A DNA stretch of 64,000 nt from Lytechinus pictus (lineage: Eukaryota; Echinodermata; Echinoidea; Temnopleuroida; Toxopneustidae), in NCBI RefSeq assembly GCF_037042905.1, contig NC_087252.1, positions 37,432,056 through 37,496,055 of the forward strand. The letters run 5' to 3'. Made by a program: the position numbers and the translations under genes. Below, piece after piece: positions 1-10,727 of this stretch (position 1 is the first letter of the stretch; every line of letters starts with the position of its first letter). A model generated the notes under the pieces. It saw only the letters and a program-made list of their open reading frames with translations. It had not been told where the DNA came from and searched no databases.

Positions 1-689
1 CAGGAAGATCAATAATGATTATTATGAATTTTTCCCGGAGAGGTCGTAAATTTTGGTGGCTTTTTGGTTCCCTTGAGGAGAGCAATTTGATGAGGTAATT
101 TTGTGCCTGCTTAGATGGCAAATTTGGCTGGCGTTTTGTGCCTGTAATAGAGCAGAATTTGATTGGCTTTTTGGCCTTGGCGAAAAGTGTACACTTTTGT
201 TGCATAAGTATCATTATCATCATTTTAGATTAAATTCAAAACTTGCTATAGGAGTTCATTGGAAGTCTTTGTTAAAGGTTAAGGGAGAGAGGGAGATGGA
301 GATTGTTAGTAACTTAAACTAATATTTTTGTATTTTGTATTTTTTTTTTTTTATAAACGCTTTAACCCTACCTTAAATCCTACCAACTTATAGAAATTGT
401 TAGTTTTTTAGTTATAAATTTAATGTTTACTCATTAACGCTTATTGATTTTTAAATTTTCTATCGATAAATTATTTTAGTCGGGACATTAAACCCATCTT
501 GTTTCTCGTATACACTTCTGTTACGTGACTATCTTACCCCTCACTGTAAAAACGCTGTTTAAAAGTTAAACAGCGTTTCTATTGTGTTTATCTTAGTACG
601 CATCTCCCATGCTAGGCCTCCACGCCCCACCCCCATTGAACTTTCTCACACTTGTACTCCTAGCGAGAGGAAGCCTTAAGCTTATTTAA
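1..689. other. AT-rich stretch without a recognisable gene
   Basis: No coding frame here has recognisable similarity or codon structure. One perfect inverted repeat stands out: 13-bp arms AAACGCTGTTTAA (550-562) and TTAAACAGCGTTT (566-578) around a 3-nt loop. Its role is unknown. Confidence 0.5.
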
Positions 690-1292
690 AGGACAAGTCC
701 ACCCCAACAAAAAGTTGATTGGAATAAAAAGAGAAAAATCCAACAAGTATAACACTGAAAATTTCATCAAAATCGGATGTAAAATAAGAAAGTTATGACA
801 TTTTAAAATTTTGCTTAATTTCACAAAATAGTTATATGCACATCCTGGTCGGTATGCAAATGAGGGAACTGATGACATCACTCACTCACTATTTCTTTTG
901 TATTTTATTATATGAAATATGAAATATTTTGATTTTCTCATCATTGTCATGTGAAATGAAGTTTCATTCCTCCCTGAACATGTGGAATTCCATTATTTTA
1001 ACATTTTGTGCTTCAGGCAAGGAGGTCCTAATGGTCAAATTCGCAAAAATTGAAATTTTGTATAATTCAAACAATAAAAAACAAAAGAATTAGTGAGTGA
1101 GTGACATCATCGACTCTCTCATTTGAATGTAACTGGCTCGTTCATATAACTATTTTGTTAAAAATAAGCGAAACTTTGAAATGTCATAACTTTCTTATTT
1201 TACATCCGATTTTGATGAAATTTTCAGCATTGTGCTTGTCTGATTTTTCTCTATTGATTCAAATCAACATTTTTCTGAGGTGGACTTGACCT
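690..1292. mobile_element. TTAA-flanked foldback MITE, 603 bp
   Basis: The ends are inverted copies: AGGACAAGTCCACC at 690 and GGTGGACTTGACCT ending at 1292. TTAA flanks both sides (686-689 and 1293-1296), as expected of piggyBac or Kolobok type insertion. The arms extend inward with long, imperfect complementarity: the stretch around 757-800, which reads as AAAATTTCATCAAAATCGG, reappears in reverse complement near 1205-1225. It has no transposase and so is non-autonomous. Short frames inside are products of the inverted arms, not genes. Confidence 0.8.
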
Positions 1293-1304
1293 TTAAAAGT
1301 ATTT

Positions 1305-4225
1305 AAAAGTATTAACGATTAAAGTGAGTGTTCGCTTGGCGTGCGGCGGTACTTATGGCGTTCGTGCAGACGTGGGGGAAAGCGCTGGGCCGGCGGTCAC
1401 GGCGGGCTGACGTCGTAGGTGGCGCTCGTGCGTGGGTCGGCGGTTTTGGCGGGAAACGAGTTGGCGTGGTATGCGGACGCGGTGTGTAGACGGCGGGGTG
1501 AGTTACGGCGGCGGTGTGTGTGTCGGCGGCGTGGTAGGTACATCAGTGGTGGCGTTCCGTGCGTGTTGGTCGGCGGACTCGTCGGGTAGGCTTCGGCGGG
1601 ATTGAGTGGGTGGCCTGGTGTACGGATGAGGTGTTGGGTCATCGGCGGAGGTTGTAGCGAGGTGTCGGTGTCGGTGGCGTGTGCGTCGGCGAAGTTGCTG
1701 GTTGAGTTGGTGATTCGATCAGACTGCTGTGTTGGGTAGGAGGGCTTGGTAGGGTGACGGTGGACGGCGAGTTGCTTGTGGAGTTGGTTGTGGATTGGTT
1801 GGAAGTTGGGTGGTGACGTAGGATTGGGTGCCAGATGGTGTTGATGTGGAGACCAGGGTCTTGAGGCACGGTGTTGTGTTGATGTATCTCAATGGCTTCC
1901 CTGACCCTTCTGGTATTCCAGTGCCGGATGTTGGTGATATTAGGTGGCTCTTGTCCCAGTCTATGCTGTGATTTTCCTGTTGTGCGTGTTTGACGATGGC
2001 AGATCGGTCCCAGTCGCTGCGTCGGTGGTGGGTCTTGTGTTCCTTGAGTCTGGTGTCGAAGTCTTGGCCGGTTTCTCCAATGTAGACTTTGCCACAGTCG
2101 CAGGGGATCTTGTAGACGCCCGGTTGCTTGTTGGATGGGTGCTTATCCTTGTGAGAGTGCATGATGGAGTGTAGCTTGCGAGAGGATTGGTGTCTGACGA
2201 GGATGTTGGCAGAGTGAAGGATGCGTTGTAGTCGGTGTGAAGTCTTGCCGATGTAGGGAAGTGCTATGGTGGCGATAGGCTTGGTTTCGGATGGGTTTTC
2301 GGTGCTGTTGGTGTTGGGTTGGTGGCTGGACGGTTGAGTGTTAATCCTTCTCCTGGGGTAATGGTTGATGGTGGTGAGTGCATTGGTCACGTGCTTGAGT
2401 TCCTGCTGTAAGTGTGCCTTGTCGCTGAGTTGGTGGGCTCGTCTGATGAGAGTGCGGGCAACTGATTGGTGGACGGATGGGTGGTGGTGTGAGCGGAAAT
2501 TGAGGTAGCGGTCTGTGTGGGTGGGTTTCCGGTACACCTGGTGAGATGGGAATCCAGATGGTGTCTTGGTGATGCGAACGTCTAGAAAAGGGATTGAGTC
2601 GTCGCGTTGGGTCTCCATGGTGAACTTGATGCTGGGGTGCTGGTGGTTGAGGTGGTTGAGAAACTGGTGAAGGTCGGGTGTGCTGTGTGGCCAGATGACA
2701 AAGGTGTCGTCGACGTAGCGGAGCCAGAGTGAAGGAGGTTTGTCCGCAGTCTTGAGTGCTTGGTGCTCGAAATGTTCCATGAAGATGTTAGCGATGATTG
2801 GTGAGAGAGGTGAACCCATGGCTGCTCCTTGTAGTTGTTTGTAGTAGTTGTTGCGCCATTTGAAGGAGTTGGAGTTGAGACAGGTGAGGAGGAGGTCATG
2901 GATCTGGTCTGGTGTGAGATTGGTTCTGGATGCGAGGTCTGGGTCGGTGATCAGGCGTTGCTTGATGATGTCACATGCTTGATCTACAGGTACGCTGGTG
3001 AAGAGGGAGACGACATCAAAGCTGACGAGTGTGTCGGAGGGCCGGATCTTGGTCTTGGAGACGACGTCAATGAAGTGCTTGGAGTTGGTGACATGGTGCT
3101 GGGTTTGGCCTACGAGTGGCTGAAGGATGTTGGCCAGATGACGTGCTGTGTTGTAGCAGGGTGACCCGCGGGTGGAGATGATAGGGCGGAGAGGAGTGTT
3201 AGGCTTGTGTATCTTGGGTTGTCCGAATAGGATTGGAGACTTGGCTGAAGAGGATCTGAGTTGGAAGTAGAGTGCCTTGGGTAGTGCTTCAGATCGGTGT
3301 AGGGTTAGCAGTTGTTGGTTGATTCTCCTTTCGTTGGCCGGAGTTGGGTCTCTGTTGAGTTTGGAGTAGGTGTCCTTGTCCTGGAGAATGTCTTCGATCT
3401 TGTCATCGTATACGTCTTGGTCCATAATAACGGTGGCGTTGCCCTTGTCAGCCTGAAGGATGTGGATGGCTTGGTTACGTCGGAGGTCCTGGATGGCAGA
3501 GTGTTCTTCTTTCGAGAGGTTTGGTTTAGGTGGCTTGGCGTCGGAGAGAGCATTGGTTACTTTGAGTCTAATTTCGTTGGCGGCCGCTTTGGAAAGAAAC
3601 CGGAGCTTGGGTTCGACTTGCTGTACTATATGTCGGAGAAAGGGATCTTCTTAGGAGCCACGGCGAAGTTGAGTCCGAGGGAGAGTACTTTGTGTTCGGC
3701 TTGGGTAAGTTGGTGTCGGCTAAGGTTGATTACGGTGTCCTTGGTTGCTTCGGTCGAAGGTTGTTGGTGGGCTTGTGTAGGCTTGCGGGAGTGGAGTCGG
3801 TCGAACTTGTTGATTTGCTTCAGTTTGGTGGACTGGAAGGCTTTGCGAGATGTGTAGTTGTTGAATGCCTGAACTTTGTCTAGGTCGTCTGGCTTGAGTT
3901 GTCGGCTAAGTTGGGTTTGAATGGAAGCGATGCTTGAGTTAAGATCGTGGAGTTGGTGTCGGGTGCGTGCGATGCGTTCACGAGTAAGGTCTAAGCTGGC
4001 TTGGTGCAGGATGCGTCTGGCTTTCGGGGTGTCAACGGAAGACTTTAGTTGAAGTCCTGGCGGGATGATGTCGGAGTCGCGGCAGCGTTTGAGGAAGGTG
4101 AGGTGGTTGGTAAGCTTGGCTGATTTGACTGCGTCCCGTTGAAGTTGCCTGGCGGTGCGTTGAGTAGGCTCCCCGTAGAGCTGAGTCAGATGTTGTTTGA
4201 AGTAGTCAGCTGGGTGCAACTGATA
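1305..4225 (-). mobile_element. Penelope-like retroelement (RT + GIY-YIG), nearly full length
   Basis: Minus-strand element with the hallmark pair of Penelope-like elements: a reverse transcriptase followed by a C-terminal GIY-YIG endonuclease. The GC-rich stretch 1305-1640 lies downstream of the coding region and looks like its 3' UTR; base composition is clearly unlike the AT-rich flanks. The 5' boundary is inferred from an inverted motif, AGCTGGGTGCAACTG near 4208 and CAGTTGCACCCAGCT near 4327, which may be part of the terminal repeat structure of these elements. Exact ends are not certain. Confidence 0.85.
1639..4219 (-). pseudogene. Penelope-like polyprotein with two frameshifts
   Basis: The main frame runs from 3594 or earlier to 1719, with a convenience start Met at 3425. 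Counted from that Met it shows the RT palm motif YVDD at about residues 237-240, SFDVVSLFTSVP near 135-146, GAAMGSPLSP near 200-209, and the GIY-YIG motifs GVYKIP (436-441) and VYIGETG (447-453). The conserved upstream motif LQADKGNATVIMD spans the Met, so translation must start further upstream. An N-terminal 197-residue frame (4219-3626) joins it after an apparent 2-nt TA insertion near 3630. A second frameshift near 1943 moves the true C terminus (REAIEIHQH, ending PRYNLRR) into the frame that stops at 1639. No other stops are seen, so the copy is fairly young but not active as written. Confidence 0.85.
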
Positions 4226-4597
4226 TGCTAGTCACACTTCTCATGATTTCTGACACATAATTCAAGTTAGAAATAACTCTGTTCTAGTAAAATACGACTA
4301 GAAAATAGTAATATGACTAGAATAACAGTTGCACCCAGCTGACCCTATAACTAGTCATTTTGACTGATTTTGTTGTTAGAGTGTATCATAGTTTTTTCGA
4401 CACTTGAGAAGAATGAAAATGACAAAATTTATCTTTTGCTACTTAAATCATTTTGACCTAATCGTACCTGCCAATAAAATGAAAAGAAAGAGATTTTTTA
4501 CCTCTAACGATGGTAATTTATTGAACATAACAGTGATTAGGCATAAATTATGACCAATAACAATATATTGTTGGTCGACATTTTGACCAACTCCTTG
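4226..4597. other. AT-rich spacer, no gene seen
   Basis: No coding potential is recognisable. A short tract with repeated ACTAGAA/GACTAG words (about 4285-4325) sits between the two inverted AGCTGGGTGCAACTG motifs that border the Penelope-like element on its 5' side. Confidence 0.4.
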
Positions 4598-4734
4598 GGC
4601 CCTGTTGCATAAAGCTTGTTATGATAACAAATTTAAGTTTTAAGCTACTGAAATCCTTCAATCTGATTGGCTGGTAGTCGGTAAATTTTCATGGAAATCG
4701 TGCAATAACAAGTGCTTATGAAACGGCACCTTGT
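4598..4734. mobile_element. Short foldback MITE
   Basis: Left end GGGCCCTGTTGCATAAAGC and right end reading, on the opposite strand, GGTGCCGTTTCATAAGC are imperfect inverted copies; the arms also share TTGTTAT-type sequence inside. About 135 bp, non-coding. It belongs to the GGGCC/TTTCATAAA-ended foldback style seen repeatedly in this window. Confidence 0.6.
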
Positions 4735-5105
4735 TCAAATGGTAAATTGCCGATTAGTATACTGCCACCACGTCCACTCATCACACGGTCTGCCATTCAG
4801 TCCATCAATATTCCATCAAACAACCATTTGGTCCAATAACAATTTCGTCTAAATTACCAGTTCGTCTAACAATTAGTTGTTCTAATACCCATTTTCTTTT
4901 CATTGATTTCGCCCAATTAACACTTATCCAATTAGACCACATGGTTTATGGACTAAAATGGCTATTGGACCAGCTGGGTATTAGACGAAATGGTGAATTG
5001 GTCAAATGAAATGGCAATTAGACTATATGGATATTGGACGAACTGATGGTAGACCAAATGATAGTGGACGAGTTGGCATTGGGCCAAATGAAAATAAACA
5101 GTTCA
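4735..5105. repeat. Degenerate minisatellite of ATTTGGTC/GTCTAAT words, inverted about its centre
   Basis: A 370-bp run built from 12-16-bp words such as CATTTGGTCCAAT and CATTTCGTCTAAT. The first half reads these on the plus strand; after about 4945 the same words occur in reverse complement (ATTAGACGAAATGG, TTGGACCA), so the whole block forms a large imperfect palindrome. A second copy lies at 16325-16725. Confidence 0.75.
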
Positions 5106-5264
5106 GGGGGGCGTTTCATGAACATTTCTGTCCGACAAGTTGTCAGATCTGACATCTTTCCTTGATTTTGATCGGCTGAGAAGCACTGTAACTATGGTAA
5201 CTGTCGGAAAAAATGGGACTTGTCGGATAAAACGTCTGACATGTCCTTTCATGAAATGCTCCCC
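5106..5264. mobile_element. 159-bp MITE with GGGGGCGTTTCATGAA ends
   Basis: The left end GGGGGCGTTTCATGAA is matched by TTTCATGAAATGCTCCCC at the right. Between them the arms share GACAAGTTGTCAG/TCTGACATGTC-type sequence and an ACTATGGTAACTGTCGG core. Non-coding and non-autonomous. Confidence 0.75.
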
Positions 5265-5434
5265 AGATCACTCATAGCATGCTCGGGATTGGTCGAAATT
5301 TTGACATATACAGTTAACATCGTAAAAAAGGTGGTCAACAATCGACCAAAATGTTATCCCCATATTTGATATCCGCTTATTGGTGAAATGTGTTTGGCAG
5401 CTAGACGGTTATCCCAGTCAAATCCCGATGTCAA

Positions 5435-5854
5435 ATACATTGCTGTACACATGCGTGACCCCCCCGGGTGACCCCCCCCCCCCCAAAAAAAAAAAAAAAA
5501 AAAAAAAAAACGCGTTTAAAGGGGTATGTGTGTTTTCAGTTCAAGTTGGACTTGGACGCAGGATGCGCGTGCACTCGATAAGGCCATGAAAAAGGGTGGT
5601 CTTGAAAGACTGGCTAGTCAATGGTCAATTACGAGGTCAAACATATTAGGGTATGTTTTTCCAAAACTTTTTTTAAGACTAGCCAAACGTGTAATAGGGT
5701 ATGTTTTTTCCGCAAGCTTTTTTCCTCGGGGCCGAAATTTGTAAATGAAGCCCGCGAAAAACTTGTTTACTGAGGGGGTTATTTTGCATACAAAGAAAAC
5801 TCGTTTAGGGGGTGTTTGGAAATAATTTGGTCACGCATGTGTACAGTAATACAT
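5435..5854. mobile_element. Inverted-repeat element, about 420 bp
   Basis: The arms CTGTACACATGCGTGACC (5443-5460) and GGTCACGCATGTGTACAG (5829-5846) are perfect inverted copies, with looser matching outward. The interior holds a C-run and a poly-A tract of about 28 nt (5478-5510), then two repeats of a TAGGGTATGTTTTT-CC motif. Short frames here cross the homopolymers and are not credible genes. Confidence 0.6.
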
Positions 5855-6696
5855 TAATTTTGTCTCCCGCGCGGGACGCGCATATAGGCCCTAGTAATGG
5901 GATGTAATTAATTTTGCTCATAATGTTTTCTCGTTCAAAAATGGAGCGGCAAGAAGATCATTTTGATTTTTTTAATTCAAAATAATTTGGAGAATGTTCG
6001 CGTGTAAAGACTTAAATGACACCAGCACATGCATGGTTATTCCCCAATAAGCAGATGTGCATATCCAAGGTCCGTGTGACAATGAGCTTTGACCTGCAAT
6101 TTGCTTATATTTCCATCTAACTCTGATATTATTGACTTTGACCTGCAAACGGATGCAGTATAATACTTTTAAATGAAGCACATCGTGTTTGTACTTTATA
6201 CATCTCGACCATAATGTGCAAAGAGAATATAAATCGATTGAACTGCTGAGTTCGAAAAACAGAAGCATTCTGACAAAAAAAAGTTTATCTGAGTAGGTTA
6301 GATCCATATCTCTCGTATGTTTCAATAAGGAATAAATAAATGAAGAAATAAATAACTATAATGTATAAATAAATTGATAAATGAAATTTACAAACCTGTT
6401 ATCGAATATCACTCGTATTTTAGAGCAAACAGAGACCATGCAAATAATGACAAACTCAGAAATACATAAATATATATGCCACTAAAGAATATAAGTAGAA
6501 AGTATTTGCAAGAATTACAAATATTTGTAAATAATTATGAAGAAGATACGCGTCTTATTAAAACTTAAATATGTAAACACAACGCGTGAGCTAAAGTTTG
6601 GTTCAGCTCTGAAAAGTTAACTTTTTCTATTGACTTGAAAACCACATAATTCTTGTGAATACTCTCAATAATGCTAACGTGTAGGCCCTAGTGACC
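5855..6696. other. AT-rich stretch, no gene seen
   Basis: No frame with recognisable similarity, no splice-bounded exon and no clear repeat. The 117-residue minus frame at 5972-6325 lacks any known motif and sits in AT-rich sequence; I do not regard it as a gene. Confidence 0.4.
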
Positions 6697-6936
6697 TACA
6701 CTCTTAAAAAAAAAAAAAAAAAAAAAAAAAATGGTTTACACAATATTGGGTAAATTGAGAAGATGACATGGGTAAAATGATACCAAATACTTAACAAACT
6801 TTACGCAATATTGCGTTGAAATTTACACTTTAAATTTCCATTTTGCCCAATATTGGGGGAAAATTACACAGCAAACATGCTTGTTCCCTTTCAACCCAAT
6901 ATTGGGTAAAATTTTTACTCTTCTATTTAGAGTGTA
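6697..6936. mobile_element. MITE with ACACTCT ends and internal CCCAATATTGGG palindromes
   Basis: The ends are TACACTCTTAAA at 6697 and TTTAGAGTGTA ending at 6936. Inside, the palindrome CCCAATATTGGG and close variants (CAATATTGGGTAAA, GCAATATTGCG) occur about five times, giving several possible hairpins. A poly-A tract follows the left end. Non-coding. Confidence 0.65.
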
Positions 6937-7299
6937 AAAGGTTTGATATTTACCGACCACCCCCCCCCCTCCCATCCTCTAATTTTTTTTCCCCACTGTT
7001 CTTTATCCGTTTATTTTTTTTCTTCCTCTTCTTTTATTCGCCATATTTTCCTCACCTTTCTACTTTTTCTTCTTAAAAAAATCTATCTCTGTAACGTTCT
7101 GTTAATTAACGTCGCTTCACTACCTGGATCCGCTTGTGTCTATCTAGCTATCTATCTGTTAAAGGTATTTAGGGTCACAACTGCCATCCGCGTAGTTTAT
7201 ACCGGAGTTTTTGATCTGTGTTAAAGTCAATGGCAGAAATCAGACTAACCTTAGTTTTCAGTTTTTACCAGATTTTTCTCAGGTAAAAAGTTTTATGCA

Positions 7300-7490
7300 A
7301 CAGGCTCCAGATTGGACCTTGGTCGTTCCCTTTCCCAAAGCTAACATAGAGGGCACATGACTCCAACTCTCTAATAATCAGCGCCAATCCACTCATCTTT
7401 GAGGAGGGAAGATGAGTGGATTAGCACTGATTCGAGAGTGCATGGGACTGGGAGTCATGCAAACACCAAGGTTCAATCTGGACTACCATC
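7300..7490. repeat. Foldback sequence, about 190 bp
   Basis: Left-arm motifs AGATTGGACCTTGGT (about 7310) and TCCACTCATCTT (about 7388) recur in reverse complement as ACCAAGGTTCAATCT (about 7467) and AAGATGAGTGGA (about 7409). Probably a decayed foldback transposon. The flanks at 6937-7299 and 7491-7840 show no gene. Confidence 0.5.
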
Positions 7491-7839
7491 CGCATGGTTT
7501 TAGGTCGTTTAGGTAAGGAATCCTTCCTTCCTTAAAAAACAAATTCCCTTTGTATTTTTATAGCCATGGGGAACGGGATTTGAGCCGTTGTTTCTGCACT
7601 GCTATTATCTTCCCATTTGCATTTTTTTTTTTGGTGGATGGATAGGGACGACTCGCAGGAGGCAATAAGGCCGCGCTCGCATCCGAACTTAACCCCCCCC
7701 CCCCTTTCTTCCATGTTGTACTGGAAAAATATGAGAACAATAGATTTTGAATAGTTCTGCATGCCCCCACCCGCATCTTTTTAATTGATAACAAAGCAAG
7801 CCCAAAGTATATGGGAAGGCCGATCAGATAATAAAAGTA

Positions 7840-8460
7840 TATTTTGCTCCCTTTCTCTTTCCTTCCTTCCATTTTTTTTTTTTTTTTGGGGGGGGGTCAC
7901 AGATCTCTCTTTCCTTTCTCTCTTTTTACTCCTCTCCCTTTCAGCTTTCTTTCTTCTCCCTTCGCTTCTTTACTTTCCCTATTTCTTTTCTTTCATTCAG
8001 TTTCTTTCCCGCTCCTTTGCCTTCTTTCACTCCCCTTCTCTCTCTTTAACCTTCATTTTATTTCCCTTATAGCTTCCTCTCTCCCTTGTATTCGTTTGCT
8101 TCCGTTATCTTTCTTCCTTTCTCATTTTTTTTTTTTTTTTTTTTTTTTGGGGGGGGGGGGTCAATTTCCCTTCTTTTGCTTTCCTTTCTATCTCTCCCCC
8201 CATCTTTCTATCTCTCCACCTCTTTTCTTTCTTTCTTCCCCTTTCCCTCCTCTCTTTTCTTTCCCTTATTTACCCTCTCAATTTCTCTTCTCTGGATGTT
8301 CTCCCCCTTAGCTTGCCTACTTTCTCTCTTTTCACCATTTTCTTTCCCCTCTTTCTCTTATCCCCTTCTTTCTTTTTCCCCTTTTCTCCCCATTCCATGT
8401 CTTCCCCCTTTCTTGCCTTTTAAAAATATTTCTTTCTCTCTCTCTCTGTTCACTCTTCAT
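7840..8460. repeat. Polypyrimidine (CT-rich) tract, about 620 bp
   Basis: Plus strand is almost entirely C and T (CCTT, TTTC, CTCTCT words) with G-runs directly after long T-runs at about 7871-7897 and 8127-8160. Long open frames on the plus strand arise because stop codons need A or G; their predicted proteins are Ser/Phe/Leu/Pro only and should be ignored. Confidence 0.85.
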
Positions 8461-8475
8461 TTTCAATCCGTTGAG

Positions 8476-8549
8476 GTGCCGTCGCAGAGTGGTCTAAGGC
8501 GCCTGGCTATGCGTGGAAAGTCCGGGATTCGATCCCCGGCAGCGGCACT
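8476..8549 (+). pseudogene. tRNA-like sequence (Leu/Ser-type), probably a pseudogene
   Basis: The acceptor arms GTGCCGT (8476-8482) and GCGGCAC (8542-8548) pair over 7 bp with one G-T. The A-box region GTGGTCTAAGGCGCC resembles leucine tRNA genes and the B-box region GGATTCGATCC is close to the polymerase III consensus. The anticodon stem cannot be folded properly and there is no long variable arm, so I assign no anticodon. It could be a decayed tRNA or a SINE head. Confidence 0.5.
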
Positions 8550-8819
8550 TATGCCCGTAATTGAAAAATAACATCTCTCTTCCTCTTCTTGAGTTTTCTC
8601 CTTTTTCTTGTGTGTGTGTGTGGGGGGGGGGGGGGGCAAAGCCCCATCTATAATGCAAGTCATCACATATCTCCAAATCTCAAAGCAAACATCCGAGACA
8701 AAAATGCTCTCTTTTGGGGGTAAAATATTGCAGATTTATTAAATTAAACATAAATATCAGCTAAACCGTTCAATTTCATGCCATATTTGACAAGATGGGA
8801 TACACCGGGATGGAGTATT

Positions 8820-9463
8820 CTAGTTCTAGACCCTATTTTACTGAATTCCTTAATGACTGAATGCACCTCAAGCCGAGGCCGTTCTCATTACGCTTTCTAA
8901 AACTAGTTTACTGGAAACCGATTCAGGAAACCACTTTGGAAGATCGCTTTGCGAGCGTTCCCACTTGATCACACGAAAGTGGTTTTCAAAATCACTTCAC
9001 GTAAAGCGCTCTTGTTGCTATGGAAACGCTCTCAGTGGGGTGACACGTTTCGCGCGAAATTTGAAACCGCAGCATAGGCATTCTACACCTGTCGTGTGGA
9101 GTAGCGCGCTCAAAATGTGCGAAGATCGCTTCCCGAAGAACGGTTGTGTCCTCACTTACGCTAAAACCAGTTTAACGAGGCAAAGCGATCTTGAAAACTA
9201 CATCGCGAGGTGGTTTTCCAAACTGGTTTGGAAGATCGCTTCCAAGACCGCTTTGACCGTTCTCACTATGCGTTAAACTAGTTTCCACTAAACTAGTTTC
9301 CAGTAAACTAGTTTTAGGAACGTAGTGAGAACAGCCTCGCCGAGTGAGCGCATGACCCCGACCTCCAAGAAACTCAGGGTACAGGTTTTCGGGGTCACGC
9401 GTTTACCAGGCTTGGCGTACGATTGGGGGATAAGGAATTCAGTAAAATAGAGTCTAGAACTAG
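8820..9463. mobile_element. Outer inverted-repeat element carrying a nested one
   Basis: The outer arms CTAGTTCTAGACCCTATTTT at 8820 and its near-perfect inverse at 9431-9463 (TAAGGAATTCAGTAAAATAG followed by AGTCTAGAACTAG) are about 33 bp each. Between them lies another inverted-repeat element (8874-9339). No coding sequence. Confidence 0.7.
8874..9339. mobile_element. Nested 466-bp foldback element with 43-bp terminal inverted repeats
   Basis: Left arm 8874-8917 starts CGAGGCCGTTCTCATTACG and contains AAAACTAGTTTACTGGAAA. Right arm 9297-9339 is its inverse with about four mismatches. Internal words such as AAACTAGTTT, GAAGATCGCTT and CCACTTTGG recur in both orientations. No transposase. 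The plus frame at 8965-9276 is a by-product of this repeat structure. Confidence 0.75.
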
Positions 9464-10727
9464 ACTAGGGTTGTAATAGCTACATACTGTACAACCAACT
9501 TTTCATACCAGTCAAACTATTTAGGGACCTCTAAAAATTGCTATGAAATATTCAAATATACATGTATATCACACTGTTTTAGATGCTTGTTTGGCAAACA
9601 ATTGTTTTGGCTGCTGTTGGAAATTTGGGCTTCAGGAGTTTTTTGAGTTGTGGGTTATTGATAAAGTACTTTCTACACTTCAGACTTACCAGATTGGGAC
9701 TAGACATTTTACTTTGTGACAACAGACAAGGAATAAACAAATTATGAAATTTGAAATCACGCACTGCTTTTAGAAGGAATACACATTAAGCAGAGTACTC
9801 TTAATGTTATTATCAAAGCAGGGGTTTTATTGTAAGCAAAGAGAAATTGTTCAATCATAAATTGTGCTTGAAATATATTATGAGATAACGACCTTTAGCC
9901 ATGGCCATAATATCAAAAGTACAGTAGTCTTCAAGGTCGACGGAAAAAAGGATATAAATAAAAAAAAGAAATAAATGCATGATATTAATAATGTTCTTAT
10001 CTCTATGTACTGTTATTTGAGATTTTAATATCCATTATTTGGTTTTGAATATTGTCTGTTCTTTGTTAAACTTTCAATTAAACTCTTCCATTTTATTTTA
10101 TTTCAATTTTCAATTCATTTTGTATTAATGACTCAGAATTAAAGGGAGAAACTGTTAATTCTAATTGTCTTTGATATTTCCTACATTTCTTTATTTTTAT
10201 ATTCCTCCTTCTGGATGCCCCTGAGCACCCCGCAGAGTGGATTTAATGCATTTAGGGAATCATATAATATCAAGACTAAGTACTGTACTGAAATCAAATG
10301 ACAACCTTAACAGATATCTAAAAGTCCAAAGGATTATATACAGTACACATAATACATCTGTATTAGCTATTTCAGAAAGATGTAAACCTTGCAATGTTCA
10401 TACATATATTAAGTTACTGAAAAAGAATATCATACATCATTTCAAACAGGTTTTGCCAGTAAATGTAAATGGCGATAAACATAATAACATTAATATAATT
10501 TTCATGACAAATAAACATCTAGCTAAGCTAGGCAAACAGTCACAATATTGTTACATAAACTTGATAATATCCAGAATTAAGAATATCATCATAAATATTC
10601 ATAAAATGTTGATTTGGATACTGATCATCGATTGGCTGAAATCTATCACATGATCAGTAACAGGAAAATGTGCTTATGACTAGTACTAATGAGTAGTTCC
10701 ATTGACAGGTCATGGTTCTGAGATGAA
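9464..10727. other. AT-rich region, no gene seen
   Basis: Very AT-rich. A 138-codon plus frame at 10237-10653 is rich in Ile, Asn, Lys and His, as expected of random AT-rich DNA, and shows no domain. No tRNA or clear repeat recognised. Confidence 0.4.

Noticed and set aside
1305-1640. Hammerhead ribozyme in the Penelope-like element tail
   Set aside because: Known in some elements of this group, but I could not find a convincing CTGATGA...GAAA core on the minus strand by eye.
1719-3425. Overlapping plus-strand frames across the Penelope-like element
   Set aside because: Antisense shadows of the GC-rich RT frame, with no motifs of their own.
7785-8571. Overlapping plus-strand frames of 95 to 161 codons
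   Set aside because: They lie in the polypyrimidine tract, where stop codons are rare by composition; the products are Ser/Phe/Leu/Pro only.
10237-10653. 138-codon plus-strand open frame
   Set aside because: AT-rich sequence with Ile/Asn/Lys/His bias, no domain, no splice or promoter signals; consistent with chance.
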